The position numbers and the translations under genes were made by a program. Under the pieces are notes generated by a model, which saw only the letters and a list, made by a program, of their open reading frames with translations, had not been told where the DNA came from and made no database searches. From Agromyces bauzanensis (GTDB taxonomy: Bacteria; Actinomycetota; Actinomycetes; Actinomycetales; Microbacteriaceae), in contig NZ_BMMD01000008.1 of the NCBI RefSeq assembly GCF_014645655.1, positions 62,001-126,000 of the forward strand: a stretch of 64,000 nt of DNA, written 5' to 3'. This document shows, piece after piece, positions 33,048 to 41,990 of this stretch. Numbering within the stretch: the stretch's first letter is position 1; the number at the start of each line of letters is the position of its first letter.

Positions 33048-35615
33048 GTGAAGCCCATCCGCAAGTTCACCGTTCGTGCCGTCGTTCCGGGTGCGCTCTC
33101 GGCCCTCGAAGAGCTCGCGGGAAACCTGCGCTGGTCGTGGCACGAGCCGACGAAGCGCCTGTTCGAGCACATCGATCCCGAGCTGTGGCGCAGCTCCCGC
33201 CGCGACCCGGTGGCCTTCCTCGGCGAGGTCGATCCGGCGCGCCTCGAGGCGCTCGCTGCCGACGGCGCCTACGTCGAGTGGGCCGAGCGCGAGCGGGCGG
33301 GCCTGCGGGAATACCTCGCAGAGCCACGCTGGTTCCAGTCCCTCGGCGCGGATGCCCCTCGGCTCGTCGCCTACTTCTCGCCCGAGTTCGGCATCACGGC
33401 GGCACTGCCGCAGTATTCGGGCGGGCTCGGCATCCTCGCGGGCGACCACCTGAAGGCGGCATCCGACCTCGGTGTTCCGCTCGTCGGCGTGGGGCTGTTC
33501 TACAAGGCCGGGTACTTCTCGCAGTCGATCTCGCCGGACGGGTGGCAGCAGGAGCGCTACCCGGTGCTCGACCCTGATGGGCTGCCGCTGTCGGTGCTGC
33601 GCCGCCCCGACGGCGCGCCCGTGCAGATCACCCTCGCCCTGCCAGACGACGGGTCGCTCCACGCAAGGGTGTGGAAGGCGGATGTCGGCCGCATCCCGCT
33701 GCTCATGCTCGACACCGACATCCCGGCGAACACCGACGAGCTGCGCTCGGTCACCGACCGGCTCTACGGCGGCGGGGGCGAGCACCGGCTGCTGCAGGAG
33801 CTGCTGCTCGGCATCGGCGGCGCCCGTGCCGTGCGCGCCTTCACCGAGCTCGCGAACCTGCCGGCGCCCGACGTGTTCCACATGAACGAGGGCCACGCCG
33901 GTTTCCTGGGGCTCGAGCGCATCGCCACGCACATCGCCGAGGGGCTCTCGTTCGCCCAGGCGCTGCAGGTCGTGCGCGCCGGCACGGTGTTCACGACCCA
34001 CACGCCGGTGGCCGCCGGCATCGACCGCTTCGACCACGGACTCGTCGAGCGGTACCTCACGAGCTCGCTGCTGCCCGGCGTGGAGCCCGCCGACGCCATG
34101 GCGCTCGGCGTCGAGCCTGCTGCCGATCCCGCAACGAGCGCCTTCAACATGGCCGTCATGGGGCTGCGCCTCGCCCAGCACGCCAACGGCGTCTCGAAGC
34201 TGCACGGTGAGGTCAGCCGACGCATGTTCGGCGACCTCTGGCCCGGTTTCGACGCCGACGACGTGCCGATCACGTCGATCACCAACGGCGTGCACGCGCC
34301 CACTTGGACCGACCCCGCCCTGCTCGGCCTCGCCGAGGCCACGCTCGGCACCGGCGACTCCGAACACGCCGACTGGCAGAGCGGCGCGCTCTCCGACGGC
34401 GAGTTCTGGACGGTCAAACGGCGCATGCGGCTGCAGCTCGTCGAGGAGGCGCGGCGCCGGCTGTCCGCGGCGTGGTCGGAGCAGCACGGGGGCACCCAGC
34501 CGCCGCAGTGGGTGGCGCGGGTGCTCGACCCCGACACGCTCACGGTGGGCTTCGCGCGCCGCGTGCCGACGTACAAGCGGCTGACGCTCATGCTGCAGGA
34601 CCCGGATCGCCTGAAGACGATCCTCACGAACCCCGATCGGCCCGTGCAGTTCGTGATCGCCGGCAAGGCGCATCCGGCCGACGACGAGGGCAAGCGCCTC
34701 ATTCAGCAGCTCGTGCAGTTCGCGCAGCAGCCCGAGCTGCGTGAGCGCATCGTGTTCCTGCCCGACTACGACATGGGCATGGCCGAACTGCTCTACCCGG
34801 GCTGCGACGTGTGGTTGAACAACCCGCTGCGCCCGCTCGAGGCGTGCGGCACTTCGGGCATGAAGGCAGCCATGAACGGCGCCCTGAACCTGTCGATCCT
34901 CGACGGCTGGTGGGCCGAGTACGCGGGCGACGACTACGGCTGGATCATTCCGTCGGCGGATGCCGCGGGCGACGCCGGTGAGCGCGACGCCCTCGAGGCG
35001 GCCGCCCTCTACGACCTGCTCGAGCACCGCGTCGCGACTCGGTACTACGAGCGCGACGGCGACGGCGTGCCCGTGGAGTGGGTGCGCCGGGTGCGGCGGA
35101 CGCTCGCGACGCTCGTCCCCGAGCTCGGCGCCGACCGGATGGTGCGCCAGTACGTCGAACGGCTCTACCGGCCCGCGGCCGAGCAGGCGGGCCGCGTCGA
35201 GGCCGACGGCGACCGAGGTGCCCGCGAGCTCGCCGCATTCGGCGGCCGCGTGCGCAAGGCGTGGCCCGGCGTGCACGTGACGCACGTCGAGTCGGGTGGC
35301 GTCGAGTCGCCGCACGTCGGCGACGAGCTGCGCCTGCGCGCGTACGTCGAGCTCGACGGTCTCGCGCCCGACGACGTCACGGTGGAGGTGGTCTACGGCC
35401 GCAGTCGCGTCGACGAGTCCATCGAAGGCGCCCGGCGCGTCGCACTGCAGCCGGCGGTTCCGGATGCCGCGGCCGACACGTCGGGTCCGCGCCTGTACAC
35501 CGGCACGGTCGTGCTCGACCGGGCGGGCGCGTTCGGGTACACGGTGCGCGTGGTGCCGCGGCATCCGCTCATGCTCTCGGCCGCCGAGTTCGGATTGGTG
35601 GCGGTCGCGGGCTGA
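33048..35615 (+). CDS. glgP: Glycogen/alpha-glucan phosphorylase (GT35, DUF3417-containing type)
   Basis: The enzyme releases glucose-1-phosphate from alpha-1,4-glucan using pyridoxal phosphate. It has the DUF3417 N-terminus (LEELAGNLRWSWHEPTKRLF), YFSPEFGITAALPQYSGGLG with GILAGDHLKAASDLG, HMNEGHAGFLGLERI, and the cofactor lysine Lys606 in ACGTSGMKAAMNGALNLSIL. Length of 855 aa matches the short bacterial type. A C-terminal beta-sandwich extension of about 100 residues is present. It is divergent from glgE and convergent with ybaK. Confidence 0.95.
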   Translation: MKPIRKFTVRAVVPGALSALEELAGNLRWSWHEPTKRLFEHIDPELWRSSRRDPVAFLGEVDPARLEALAADGAYVEWAERERAGLREYLAEPRWFQSLGADAPRLVAYFSPEFGITAALPQYSGGLGILAGDHLKAASDLGVPLVGVGLFYKAGYFSQSISPDGWQQERYPVLDPDGLPLSVLRRPDGAPVQITLALPDDGSLHARVWKADVGRIPLLMLDTDIPANTDELRSVTDRLYGGGGEHRLLQELLLGIGGARAVRAFTELANLPAPDVFHMNEGHAGFLGLERIATHIAEGLSFAQALQVVRAGTVFTTHTPVAAGIDRFDHGLVERYLTSSLLPGVEPADAMALGVEPAADPATSAFNMAVMGLRLAQHANGVSKLHGEVSRRMFGDLWPGFDADDVPITSITNGVHAPTWTDPALLGLAEATLGTGDSEHADWQSGALSDGEFWTVKRRMRLQLVEEARRRLSAAWSEQHGGTQPPQWVARVLDPDTLTVGFARRVPTYKRLTLMLQDPDRLKTILTNPDRPVQFVIAGKAHPADDEGKRLIQQLVQFAQQPELRERIVFLPDYDMGMAELLYPGCDVWLNNPLRPLEACGTSGMKAAMNGALNLSILDGWWAEYAGDDYGWIIPSADAAGDAGERDALEAAALYDLLEHRVATRYYERDGDGVPVEWVRRVRRTLATLVPELGADRMVRQYVERLYRPAAEQAGRVEADGDRGARELAAFGGRVRKAWPGVHVTHVESGGVESPHVGDELRLRAYVELDGLAPDDVTVEVVYGRSRVDESIEGARRVALQPAVPDAAADTSGPRLYTGTVVLDRAGAFGYTVRVVPRHPLMLSAAEFGLVAVAG

Positions 35616-35655
35616 GCTTGGCGTGGGCGGGTTTCGAGACAGCGCTGGCGCGCCG

Positions 35656-35703
35656 CGCGCCGCGGGTCAGCGCGCGCGGCGCGCCGCGGGTCAGCGCGCG
35701 CGG
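35656..35703. repeat. Two tandem copies of a 24-bp GC-rich unit
   Basis: The unit starts CGCGCCGCGGGTCAGCGCGC and is present twice without a mismatch (35656-35679 and 35680-35703). The second copy contains the stop codon of ybaK (minus strand), and the first copy repeats that stop just downstream. It is also able to fold into GC-rich hairpins and may terminate the convergent glgP and ybaK. Confidence 0.85.
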
Positions 35704-36191
35704 GCGATCGGCGCGTAGCGGCCCGCGGTGACGGCGATGAGGTCGTCGGGCGCGAGCTCGAGGTCGAGGCCGCGCCGGCCGCCCGACACGTAGATCGTCT
35801 CGCAGAGGATCGCCGACTCGTCGAGCACGGTCGGCAGCGCCGTCTTCTGACCGATGGGGCTGATGCCGCCCACGACGTAGCCCGTCTTGCGCTCGGCCAC
35901 CACCGGGTCGGCCATCTCGGCGCGCTTGCCGCCGAGGGCCTGCGCGAGCGCCTTGAGGTCGAGCTGCATCGCGACCGGCACGATGCCCACCGCGAGCGTG
36001 CCGTCGACGCTGGCGAGCAGGGTCTTGAACACCCGATCGGGGTCGAGGCCGAGTTTCTCAGCGGCCTCCAGCCCGTATGCCGCGGCGCGCGGGTCGTGCT
36101 CGTAGGCGTGCACCGTGAACGCGATGCCCGCCCTGGCGAGCGCGACCGTCGCGGGCGTGCCGGCCGAGGCATCCGCTCGCTTGGCCATCAT
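35691..36191 (-). CDS. ybaK: Cys-tRNA(Pro)/Cys-tRNA(Cys) deacylase, YbaK family
   Basis: YbaK hydrolyses mischarged Cys-tRNA(Pro), a proofreading function in trans. The 166-residue protein has VHAYEHDPRAAAYGLEAAEK near residue 27, VFKTLLASVDG with the catalytic Lys, and GYVVGGISPIGQKTALPTVL with the GxxPxG loop. The ATG at 36191 overlaps the glgX stop by four bases (ATGA), so it is the second gene of a glgX-ybaK unit. Its stop lies in the 24-bp tandem repeat. Confidence 0.93.
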   Translation of the reverse strand: MMAKRADASAGTPATVALARAGIAFTVHAYEHDPRAAAYGLEAAEKLGLDPDRVFKTLLASVDGTLAVGIVPVAMQLDLKALAQALGGKRAEMADPVVAERKTGYVVGGISPIGQKTALPTVLDESAILCETIYVSGGRRGLDLELAPDDLIAVTAGRYAPIARAR

Positions 36192-38254
36192 CGCTCACCG
36201 TGCGCGCGGAACAGCACCATCGACAGCGGCGCCACCGCGATGCGCTCGCCCGGCACGTGGTCTGCGCCGACGTCGACGGCCTCGTCGCCCGCGGAGTCCC
36301 ACAGCCGTGTGTAGGCGGTCACGCCCTCGTGCGCGGGCAGCACCGCATCGGTCGGGGTCTCGTGCGCGTGCACCACGAGGAGGATGCGGTTGAACGCCTC
36401 GAACTCGGGCGTCGACGCGGCGAGGTACTGCAGCGTGCGCTGCTCGGGGGAGTGCCAGTCGTCGATGGTCATGGTGGCGCCCTCGGCGTTGAACCAGTCC
36501 ATCTGGGACGCGCTCGGGGTCGTCTCGCCGAACCGCCCGAACCGCACCGGCCGGATCGCCGGGTTCTCCGCCCGCAGGCGCAACAACCGCCTCGTGGTCG
36601 CGAGGAGTCCCGCGTCGCGTTCGGCGTCGCCCCACGCGAGCCAGGTCAGCTCGGAGTCGTGGCAGTACGCGTTGTTGTTGCCGCGCTGGCTGCGCCCGTA
36701 CTCGTCGCCGGCCGTGAGCATCGGCACGCCCGCCGAGAGCAGCAGCGTGCCGAGCAGGTTCCGGATGCTCCGCCGGCGCGCCGAGAGGATGCTCGCGTCG
36801 TCCGTGTCGCCCTCGATGCCGTGGTTGTACGAGTTGTTGTTGTCGGTGCCATCGCGGTTGGCCTCGCCGTTGCCGAGGTTGTGCTTCACGTCGTACGCGG
36901 TGAGGTCGGCGAGCGTGAAGCCGTCGTGCGCGGTGACGAAGTTGACGGACGCCAGCGGACCGCGCTCGGTCGAGAAGGTGTTCGACGATCCCGCGAGGCG
37001 CGTCGCGAACCGGCCGATGCCGCTGCCCGCGGTGCCCGTCTCGCGCTCGCGACGGAGGTCGCCCAGCCAGAAGTCGCGCATGCGATCGCGGTACCGGTCG
37101 TTCCACTCGCTGAACCCCGCCGGGAAGTTGCCGGTCTGCCAGCCGCCGGGGCCGACGTCCCACGGCTCGGCGATGAGCTTCGTGTCGCCGATCACGGGGT
37201 CGTCGAGCATCTCCTGCAGCAGCGGATGCTCGGGCGTGTAGCCACCGTGGTCGTCGCGGCCGAGCGTCGCTGCGAGATCGAGCCGGAACCCGTCGACCTG
37301 CAGCTCGTCGGCGAAGTACCGCATCGAGTCGAGCACGAGGCGCCGGGCCGGCTCGCCGCCGAAGTCGAGCGTGTTGCCGCAGCCCGTCGTGTTGACGTAG
37401 CGGCCGTGCGCGTCGTGCCGGTAATAGGCGACGTTGTCGATGCCGCGGAAGGAATATGTCGGTCCTTGGCGTCCCTCCTCGGCGGTGTGGTTGTAGACGA
37501 CATCGAGCACCACCTCGAGACCGGCCCCGTGCAGCCGCTGCACCATGCCGGCGAACTCGCGCCGCACCGCGCGGGCGCCCTCGGCCTGCGCGGCAGCCGT
37601 GGCATACGGCGCGTGCGCGGCGAAGAACGCGAGCGTGTTGTAGCCCCAGTAGTTCGGGCGGCCCTGCCGCACGAGTCGCTCCTCGGAGACGAACGCGTGC
37701 ACGGGCAGGAGCTCGACGGTCGTGACGCCCAGCCCCGTGAGGTACTCGAGCGAGGCGTCGTGGGCGAGCCCCGCGTAGGTGCCGCGGATCGGCTCGGGGA
37801 TGCGTTCGTTGAGCCTCGAGAAACCGCGCACGTGTGCCTCGTACACGACGGTGTGGTCGAGCGGCACGTGGGGTTTCGCCGTGCCCGACCAGTCGAAGCC
37901 GCCCTCGGCGAGCGACTCGAGTGCGACACAGCGCCAGGATCCGTCGGCCGCCGGCGCGAGGCCCCGCGCGTACGGGTCGAGCAATGTGTGCGCCGGGTCG
38001 AACGCGTGCTCGAGCCCCGCGGGGCCGTCGACGCGCAGCCCGTAGCGGGCACCGGGCACGAGAGCAGCGGATGCCGCTTCCCACACGCCGTGCTCGTCGC
38101 GCACGAGCGGTGTGCGCGACGTCGCCCAGTCGAGGTCGCCGTCGGCGAACACCTCGAGTTCGATCGAGCTCGCATGCTCGGACCAGACCCGGACGGTGCC
38201 GCCGTCGGGACCCGTGCGGACGCCGAGGTCGTGCATGGGGTCGGGCGCGGGCAT
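36188..38254 (-). CDS. glgX: Glycogen debranching enzyme (isoamylase-type GH13_11)
   Basis: GlgX hydrolyses alpha-1,6 branches of glycogen limit dextrins. Features are the N-terminal CBM48-like domain, YEAHVRGFSRLNERIPEPIR, VVLDVVYNHTAEEGRQGPTY (region I), DGFRLDLAATLGRD with the nucleophile Asp (region II), KLIAEPWDVGPGGW (region III), NFVTAHDGFTLADL (region IV) and the TDNNNSYNHG loop of the family. Length is 688 aa. The ATG at 38254 follows a TACTGT box by seven bases and agrees with family length; the long upstream reading is a shadow of the desulfurase gene. Confidence 0.95.
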   Translation of the reverse strand: MPAPDPMHDLGVRTGPDGGTVRVWSEHASSIELEVFADGDLDWATSRTPLVRDEHGVWEAASAALVPGARYGLRVDGPAGLEHAFDPAHTLLDPYARGLAPAADGSWRCVALESLAEGGFDWSGTAKPHVPLDHTVVYEAHVRGFSRLNERIPEPIRGTYAGLAHDASLEYLTGLGVTTVELLPVHAFVSEERLVRQGRPNYWGYNTLAFFAAHAPYATAAAQAEGARAVRREFAGMVQRLHGAGLEVVLDVVYNHTAEEGRQGPTYSFRGIDNVAYYRHDAHGRYVNTTGCGNTLDFGGEPARRLVLDSMRYFADELQVDGFRLDLAATLGRDDHGGYTPEHPLLQEMLDDPVIGDTKLIAEPWDVGPGGWQTGNFPAGFSEWNDRYRDRMRDFWLGDLRRERETGTAGSGIGRFATRLAGSSNTFSTERGPLASVNFVTAHDGFTLADLTAYDVKHNLGNGEANRDGTDNNNSYNHGIEGDTDDASILSARRRSIRNLLGTLLLSAGVPMLTAGDEYGRSQRGNNNAYCHDSELTWLAWGDAERDAGLLATTRRLLRLRAENPAIRPVRFGRFGETTPSASQMDWFNAEGATMTIDDWHSPEQRTLQYLAASTPEFEAFNRILLVVHAHETPTDAVLPAHEGVTAYTRLWDSAGDEAVDVGADHVPGERIAVAPLSMVLFRAHGER

Positions 38255-38261
38255 GCGATCT

Positions 38262-38267
38262 ACAGTA
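38262..38267 (-). promoter_or_regulatory. -10 box of a probable leaderless glgX promoter
   Basis: On the minus strand TACTGT is followed by seven bases and the ATG at 38254. Confidence 0.5.
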
Positions 38268-38347
38268 GTTGTGTGGAGGCGCTGCCCGCGCCGCGGTGTC
38301 TCGTGCCGCGCACCGGGTGTTCGGTGCTCCCGGGAGGAGGTGTCGTC

Positions 38348-39604
38348 ATGGTCATGGTCTACCTCGACCATGCCGCCACGACCTCCATGCGTCGCGAGGC
38401 GATCGAGGCGCTCACCGCCGCCCTGCGCGTCGTTGGGAACCCGTCGTCGATCCACAGTGCGGGCCAGGCGGCCAAGCGCCTGCTCGAGGAGTCGCGCGAG
38501 CGGGTCGCCGCCACCCTCGGCGCCGACGGCATCGAGGTCGTGTTCACGGGCAGCGGCACCGAGGCCGTGAACCTCGCGATCAAGGGGCTGTGGTGGAGCC
38601 GGCAGGGCGCGGGCCCGGCAGCTGGGCTGCTCGCGAGTCCGCGGCCCCGCCCGCGCATCATCGTCCCCGCGGGGGAGCACCACGCCACGATCGACTCCGT
38701 CGAGTGGCTGGCCGAGCACGAGGGCGCGGTCGTCGAGGAGGTGCCGCTCGACCAGGTGGGGCGGGTGCGGCTCGACGCGCTCGCTGCGGCACTCGAGCGG
38801 GACGCGGCATCCGTGGCGCTCGTGACCATGATCTGGGCGAACAACGAGGTCGGCACCGTCCAGCCCGTTGCCGAGGTCGCGCGCCTCGCCGCGCGTGCCG
38901 GCGTGCCCCTGCACGTCGACGCGATCGCCGCGTACGGGCAGGTGCCCATCGACGTCCACGACCTGCGGCGGGCGACGGATGCCCCGGCCGGCGCCGGTCT
39001 CGTGGCCCTCAGCGTTTCGGCGCACAAGATCGGCGGACCCGTGGGCATCGGGGCCCTCGTGCTCGACCGCTCTGCGACGATCGAGCCGCTCATCCACGGC
39101 GGAGGGCAGCAGCGCAAGGTGCGGTCGGGCACGCAGGACGTCGCGGCGGCCGCGGCGTTCGCTGCGGCGGCATCCGCGGTGCACGAAGGGCTCGACGTCG
39201 ATGCCGAGCGGATGTCGCGGCTGCGCGACCGGGTCATCGCCCGTGTTTCCGCTGCGGTGCCTTCGGCGGTGCTGTCGGGCGACCCCGACGCGGCCGGACG
39301 GCTGCCCGGGAACGTGCACTTCTCGTTCCCCGGCTGCGAGGGCGACTCGCTGCTGTTCCTCCTCGACATGGCGGGCGTCGCCGTGTCGACGGGGTCGGCC
39401 TGCCGGGCGGGCGTGCCCGAGCCGTCGCACGTGCTCATGGCGATGGGTCGCTCGGAGGCCGATGCGCGCGGCGCGTTGCGCATCACGCTCGGGCACGAGT
39501 CCACCGACGCCGACGTCGACGCGTTCCTCGCGGCCCTGCCGGGGGCGTACGAGCAGGCGGCTCGCGCCGGCCTCGCGGCCCGGGCGACCTCGTTCGACCG
39601 CTGA
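38348..39604 (+). CDS. Cysteine desulfurase (NifS/IscS family)
   Basis: The enzyme takes sulfur from cysteine as a persulfide, using pyridoxal phosphate. YLDHAATTSMRREAIEAL opens the protein; the cofactor lysine is Lys227 in SAHKIGGPVG and the persulfide cysteine Cys352 in STGSACRAGVPEP. The PLP-histidine is in AGEHHATIDSVEW. Length is 418 aa. GGGAGGAGG seven bases before ATG 38348 fixes the start. Its neighbour mnmA uses such sulfur for tRNA thiolation, so that role is likely. An insertion rich in Pro/Arg near residues 93-100 is unusual but in frame. Confidence 0.93.
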   Translation: MVMVYLDHAATTSMRREAIEALTAALRVVGNPSSIHSAGQAAKRLLEESRERVAATLGADGIEVVFTGSGTEAVNLAIKGLWWSRQGAGPAAGLLASPRPRPRIIVPAGEHHATIDSVEWLAEHEGAVVEEVPLDQVGRVRLDALAAALERDAASVALVTMIWANNEVGTVQPVAEVARLAARAGVPLHVDAIAAYGQVPIDVHDLRRATDAPAGAGLVALSVSAHKIGGPVGIGALVLDRSATIEPLIHGGGQQRKVRSGTQDVAAAAAFAAAASAVHEGLDVDAERMSRLRDRVIARVSAAVPSAVLSGDPDAAGRLPGNVHFSFPGCEGDSLLFLLDMAGVAVSTGSACRAGVPEPSHVLMAMGRSEADARGALRITLGHESTDADVDAFLAALPGAYEQAARAGLAARATSFDR

Positions 39605-39693
39605 CGCGCGCGGCCGCGAGGCATCCGCTCGCTCGAGGCCTCGGGTTCCAGGGTCGACGGAGGAATTGTGCCCGCGGCGGCGTGTCGCTCGGC

Positions 39694-39726
39694 GTGTCGG
39701 CGAGATCTTCCTGCGACTCGTGAACG
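39694..39726. repeat. Short dispersed repeat, copy A
   Basis: 33 bases ending CGACTCGTGAACG match 43014-43046 at 29 of 33 positions without gaps. Both copies are in spaces between genes. Confidence 0.6.
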
Positions 39727-39813
39727 GGGGAGCGGCGGCTGGTCCGAGACGGCGCTGAGCGCCTCCTCGACCGCTGATCCGCGGGTCGCGGCATCCGCTC
39801 AGCATCGGTTTCG

Positions 39814-39819
39814 TACACT
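39814..39819 (+). promoter_or_regulatory. -10 box of a probable leaderless mnmA promoter
   Basis: TACACT with six bases to the ATG at 39826. Confidence 0.55.
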
Positions 39820-39825
39820 GGAACG

Positions 39826-40932
39826 ATGCGAGTCCTGGCAGCGATGAGCGGCGGCGTCGACAGCGCCGTCGCGGCCGCGCGCGCCGTGGACGCCGGGCAC
39901 GACGTGGTCGGGGTGCACCTCGCGCTCAGCCGCATGCCCGGCACGCTCCGCACGGGCAGTCGCGGCTGCTGCACCATCGAGGATTCGATGGACGCCCAGC
40001 GCGCCGCGAACGTGCTCGGCATCCCGTATTACGTGTGGGACTTCTCCGAGCGCTTCAAGGCGGATGTGGTCGACGACTTCATCGCCGAGTACGCCGCGGG
40101 CCGCACCCCGAACCCGTGCATGCGCTGCAACGAGCGCATCAAGTTCGCAGCGCTGCTCGAGAAGGCGCTCGCGCTCGGGTTCGACGCCGTGTGCACGGGC
40201 CATTACGCGACGATCGTGACGGATGCCGCGGGTAACCGCGAACTGCACCGCGCGAGCGCGTGGGCGAAGGACCAGTCGTACGTGCTCGGCGTGCTCACCG
40301 CCGAGCAGCTCGCGCACGCGTACTTCCCGCTCGGCGACACCCCCTCGAAGCAGCTCGTGCGAGAGGAGGCCGCCCGACGCCGCCTGTCGGTGGCGCAGAA
40401 GCCCGACTCGCACGACATCTGCTTCATCCCCGACGGCGACACGCGCGGCTGGCTCGCCGAGAAGGTGGGCACCGCGCACGGCGACATCGTCGATCGCGCG
40501 GGCGAGGTCGTCGGCTCGCACGAGGGCGCCCACGCGTACACGGTCGGCCAGCGCCGCGGGCTGCGGCTCGGGACGCCCGCCCCCGACGGCAAGCCGCGCT
40601 TCGTGCTCGAGGTGCGCCCCAAGGAGAATACGGTCGTCGTCGGCCCGAAAGTGGCGCTCGCGACGGCCGAGATCGCCGGGTCGCGCTACACGTGGGCCGG
40701 GCAGCCGCCCGAGGATGCCGCGACGCCGTTCGCGTGCGAGGTGCAGATCCGGGCGCACGCCGACCCCGTGCCCGCGACGGCGGTCGTCGCCGGCGGCCAG
40801 CTCGTGGTCACCCCGGAGCATCCGCTCGACGGCGTGGCACCCGGGCAGACCGCGGTGGTGTACGTCGGCACACGCGTGCTCGGCCAGTGCACCATCGACC
40901 GCACGGTGAGCGCGGTTCCCGTCGACGCCTGA
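39826..40932 (+). CDS. mnmA: tRNA-specific 2-thiouridylase MnmA
   Basis: MnmA adds sulfur at U34 of tRNA-Lys, -Glu and -Gln. The PP-loop SGGVDS is at residues 8-13; catalytic cysteines are Cys98 (NPCMRCN) and Cys199 ([11 protein letters not shown]). GHYATIV and the [10 protein letters not shown] segment in the central domain also agree. Length is 368 aa. A TACACT box ends six bases before the ATG, so it can be transcribed apart from the upstream desulfurase, with a 221-base gap between them. Confidence 0.96.
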   Translation: MRVLAAMSGGVDSAVAAARAVDAGHDVVGVHLALSRMPGTLRTGSRGCCTIEDSMDAQRAANVLGIPYYVWDFSERFKADVVDDFIAEYAAGRTPNPCMRCNERIKFAALLEKALALGFDAVCTGHYATIVTDAAGNRELHRASAWAKDQSYVLGVLTAEQLAHAYFPLGDTPSKQLVREEAARRRLSVAQKPDSHDICFIPDGDTRGWLAEKVGTAHGDIVDRAGEVVGSHEGAHAYTVGQRRGLRLGTPAPDGKPRFVLEVRPKENTVVVGPKVALATAEIAGSRYTWAGQPPEDAATPFACEVQIRAHADPVPATAVVAGGQLVVTPEHPLDGVAPGQTAVVYVGTRVLGQCTIDRTVSAVPVDA

Positions 40933-41096
40933 GCGTGGTGTCGCGCCGGGCGACCGCGACATCCGTCGAACTCGTGGCCGGAATCACCTGAGGGTATTCC
41001 CCAGCTTCGGTGCGGGCTCTCGCCGCCGCGAGCCGATTCGCGTAGATTCGCGGCTGGCGCTACCCCCGGCGCCGAGCACGTGACGAGGAGATACCA

Positions 41097-41813
41097 GTGT
41101 CCTACCCGCTGTACCCCGCCGATCCGACCGCAGACCCCGCCGAGCCGTTTCGCAAGCTCGACACGGGACCGATGACGAGTCCCGTGTCGACCGTCGGCCA
41201 ACGACCCGGTGCATGGGCGCCGGCCGTGGATGCCCGCCCGCTGACGATCGATGAAATCGTCGAACGCCAACGGGAGGCGTTCGGCGGCGTGAAGGTCGGC
41301 TCCGCGTTCTTCGGATTGCTCATCGCCCTGGCCGTGGGAGCCATCCTCGGCGGGCTCCTCGCCGGCGCCGGGGCGGCGCTCGGACTGGGCCCGCTGCTGC
41401 TTCCGCGAGTGCCGGCGCGCGTCGGTTCATTCGATGCCGAGCTGGTCGGCTGGATCGTCCTGGGCGCGGGCCTCGCGATCGTGCTCGTCGCGTTCTACTG
41501 CGGCGGGTACGTGGCGGGGCGCATGGCGCGCTTCAGCGGCTTCGTGCAGGGGCTCGCGGTCTGGGCGTGGGCGCTCGTCATCGCGATCCTCGCGGGCGTC
41601 GCCGGTTTCCTGCTCGGTGGACGCCTGTTCGACAACGTGACCGACCGTGTCGGCGGCTTCGGACGCCTCCTGGTTCCCGGGGACTTCGTCGTGATCGCCG
41701 GGATCATCACGGTCGTCGTCGTGGCCGTCGCGAGCCTGGGCATCGCCATGCTCGGCGGCATGGCGGGCATGCGGTACCACCGCAGGGTGGACCGCGTCGC
41801 GCTCGACGCGTAG
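41097..41813 (+). CDS. Four-helix membrane protein with conserved REAFGGVKVGSAFFG motif (paralog 1)
   Basis: The function is unknown. The 238-residue protein has a hydrophilic N-terminus of about 60 residues, the motif QREAFGGVKVGSAFFG just before the first helix, and four transmembrane segments (about residues 67-92, 121-145, 155-175 and 198-222). A short basic end (YHRRVDR) follows. GAGGAG lies seven bases before the GTG. The next gene is a paralog with the same motif and topology (GGYVAGRMARF in both), so the pair arose by tandem duplication. Confidence 0.72.
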   Translation: MSYPLYPADPTADPAEPFRKLDTGPMTSPVSTVGQRPGAWAPAVDARPLTIDEIVERQREAFGGVKVGSAFFGLLIALAVGAILGGLLAGAGAALGLGPLLLPRVPARVGSFDAELVGWIVLGAGLAIVLVAFYCGGYVAGRMARFSGFVQGLAVWAWALVIAILAGVAGFLLGGRLFDNVTDRVGGFGRLLVPGDFVVIAGIITVVVVAVASLGIAMLGGMAGMRYHRRVDRVALDA

Positions 41814-41990
41814 GGCGCGGCCCCGCGGCCGGCGCGTGGATCCTGAACACGCGCCGAGTGTCGGCTGCACGTCGCGAGTACGGAAATCATGCGCCTGTCA
41901 AGGCCCCTGCCGCGACGCCGGCATCGTCGTAGGGTCGCATCGGCGTCGCAGGCATGACCCATGAGCGGCGCACGACGAGAGGGGACCACC

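Noticed and set aside
36200-38347. Long plus-strand frame leading into the cysteine desulfurase (would give 1134 residues)
   Set aside because: The first 716 codons run antisense to glgX, and the desulfurase has its own Shine-Dalgarno sequence and N-terminus at 38348.
38348-40932. DNA phosphorothioation (Dnd) or other defence islands based on the cysteine desulfurase
   Set aside because: No dndB-E, ABC-ATPase or restriction genes are adjacent; mnmA explains the sulfur donor.
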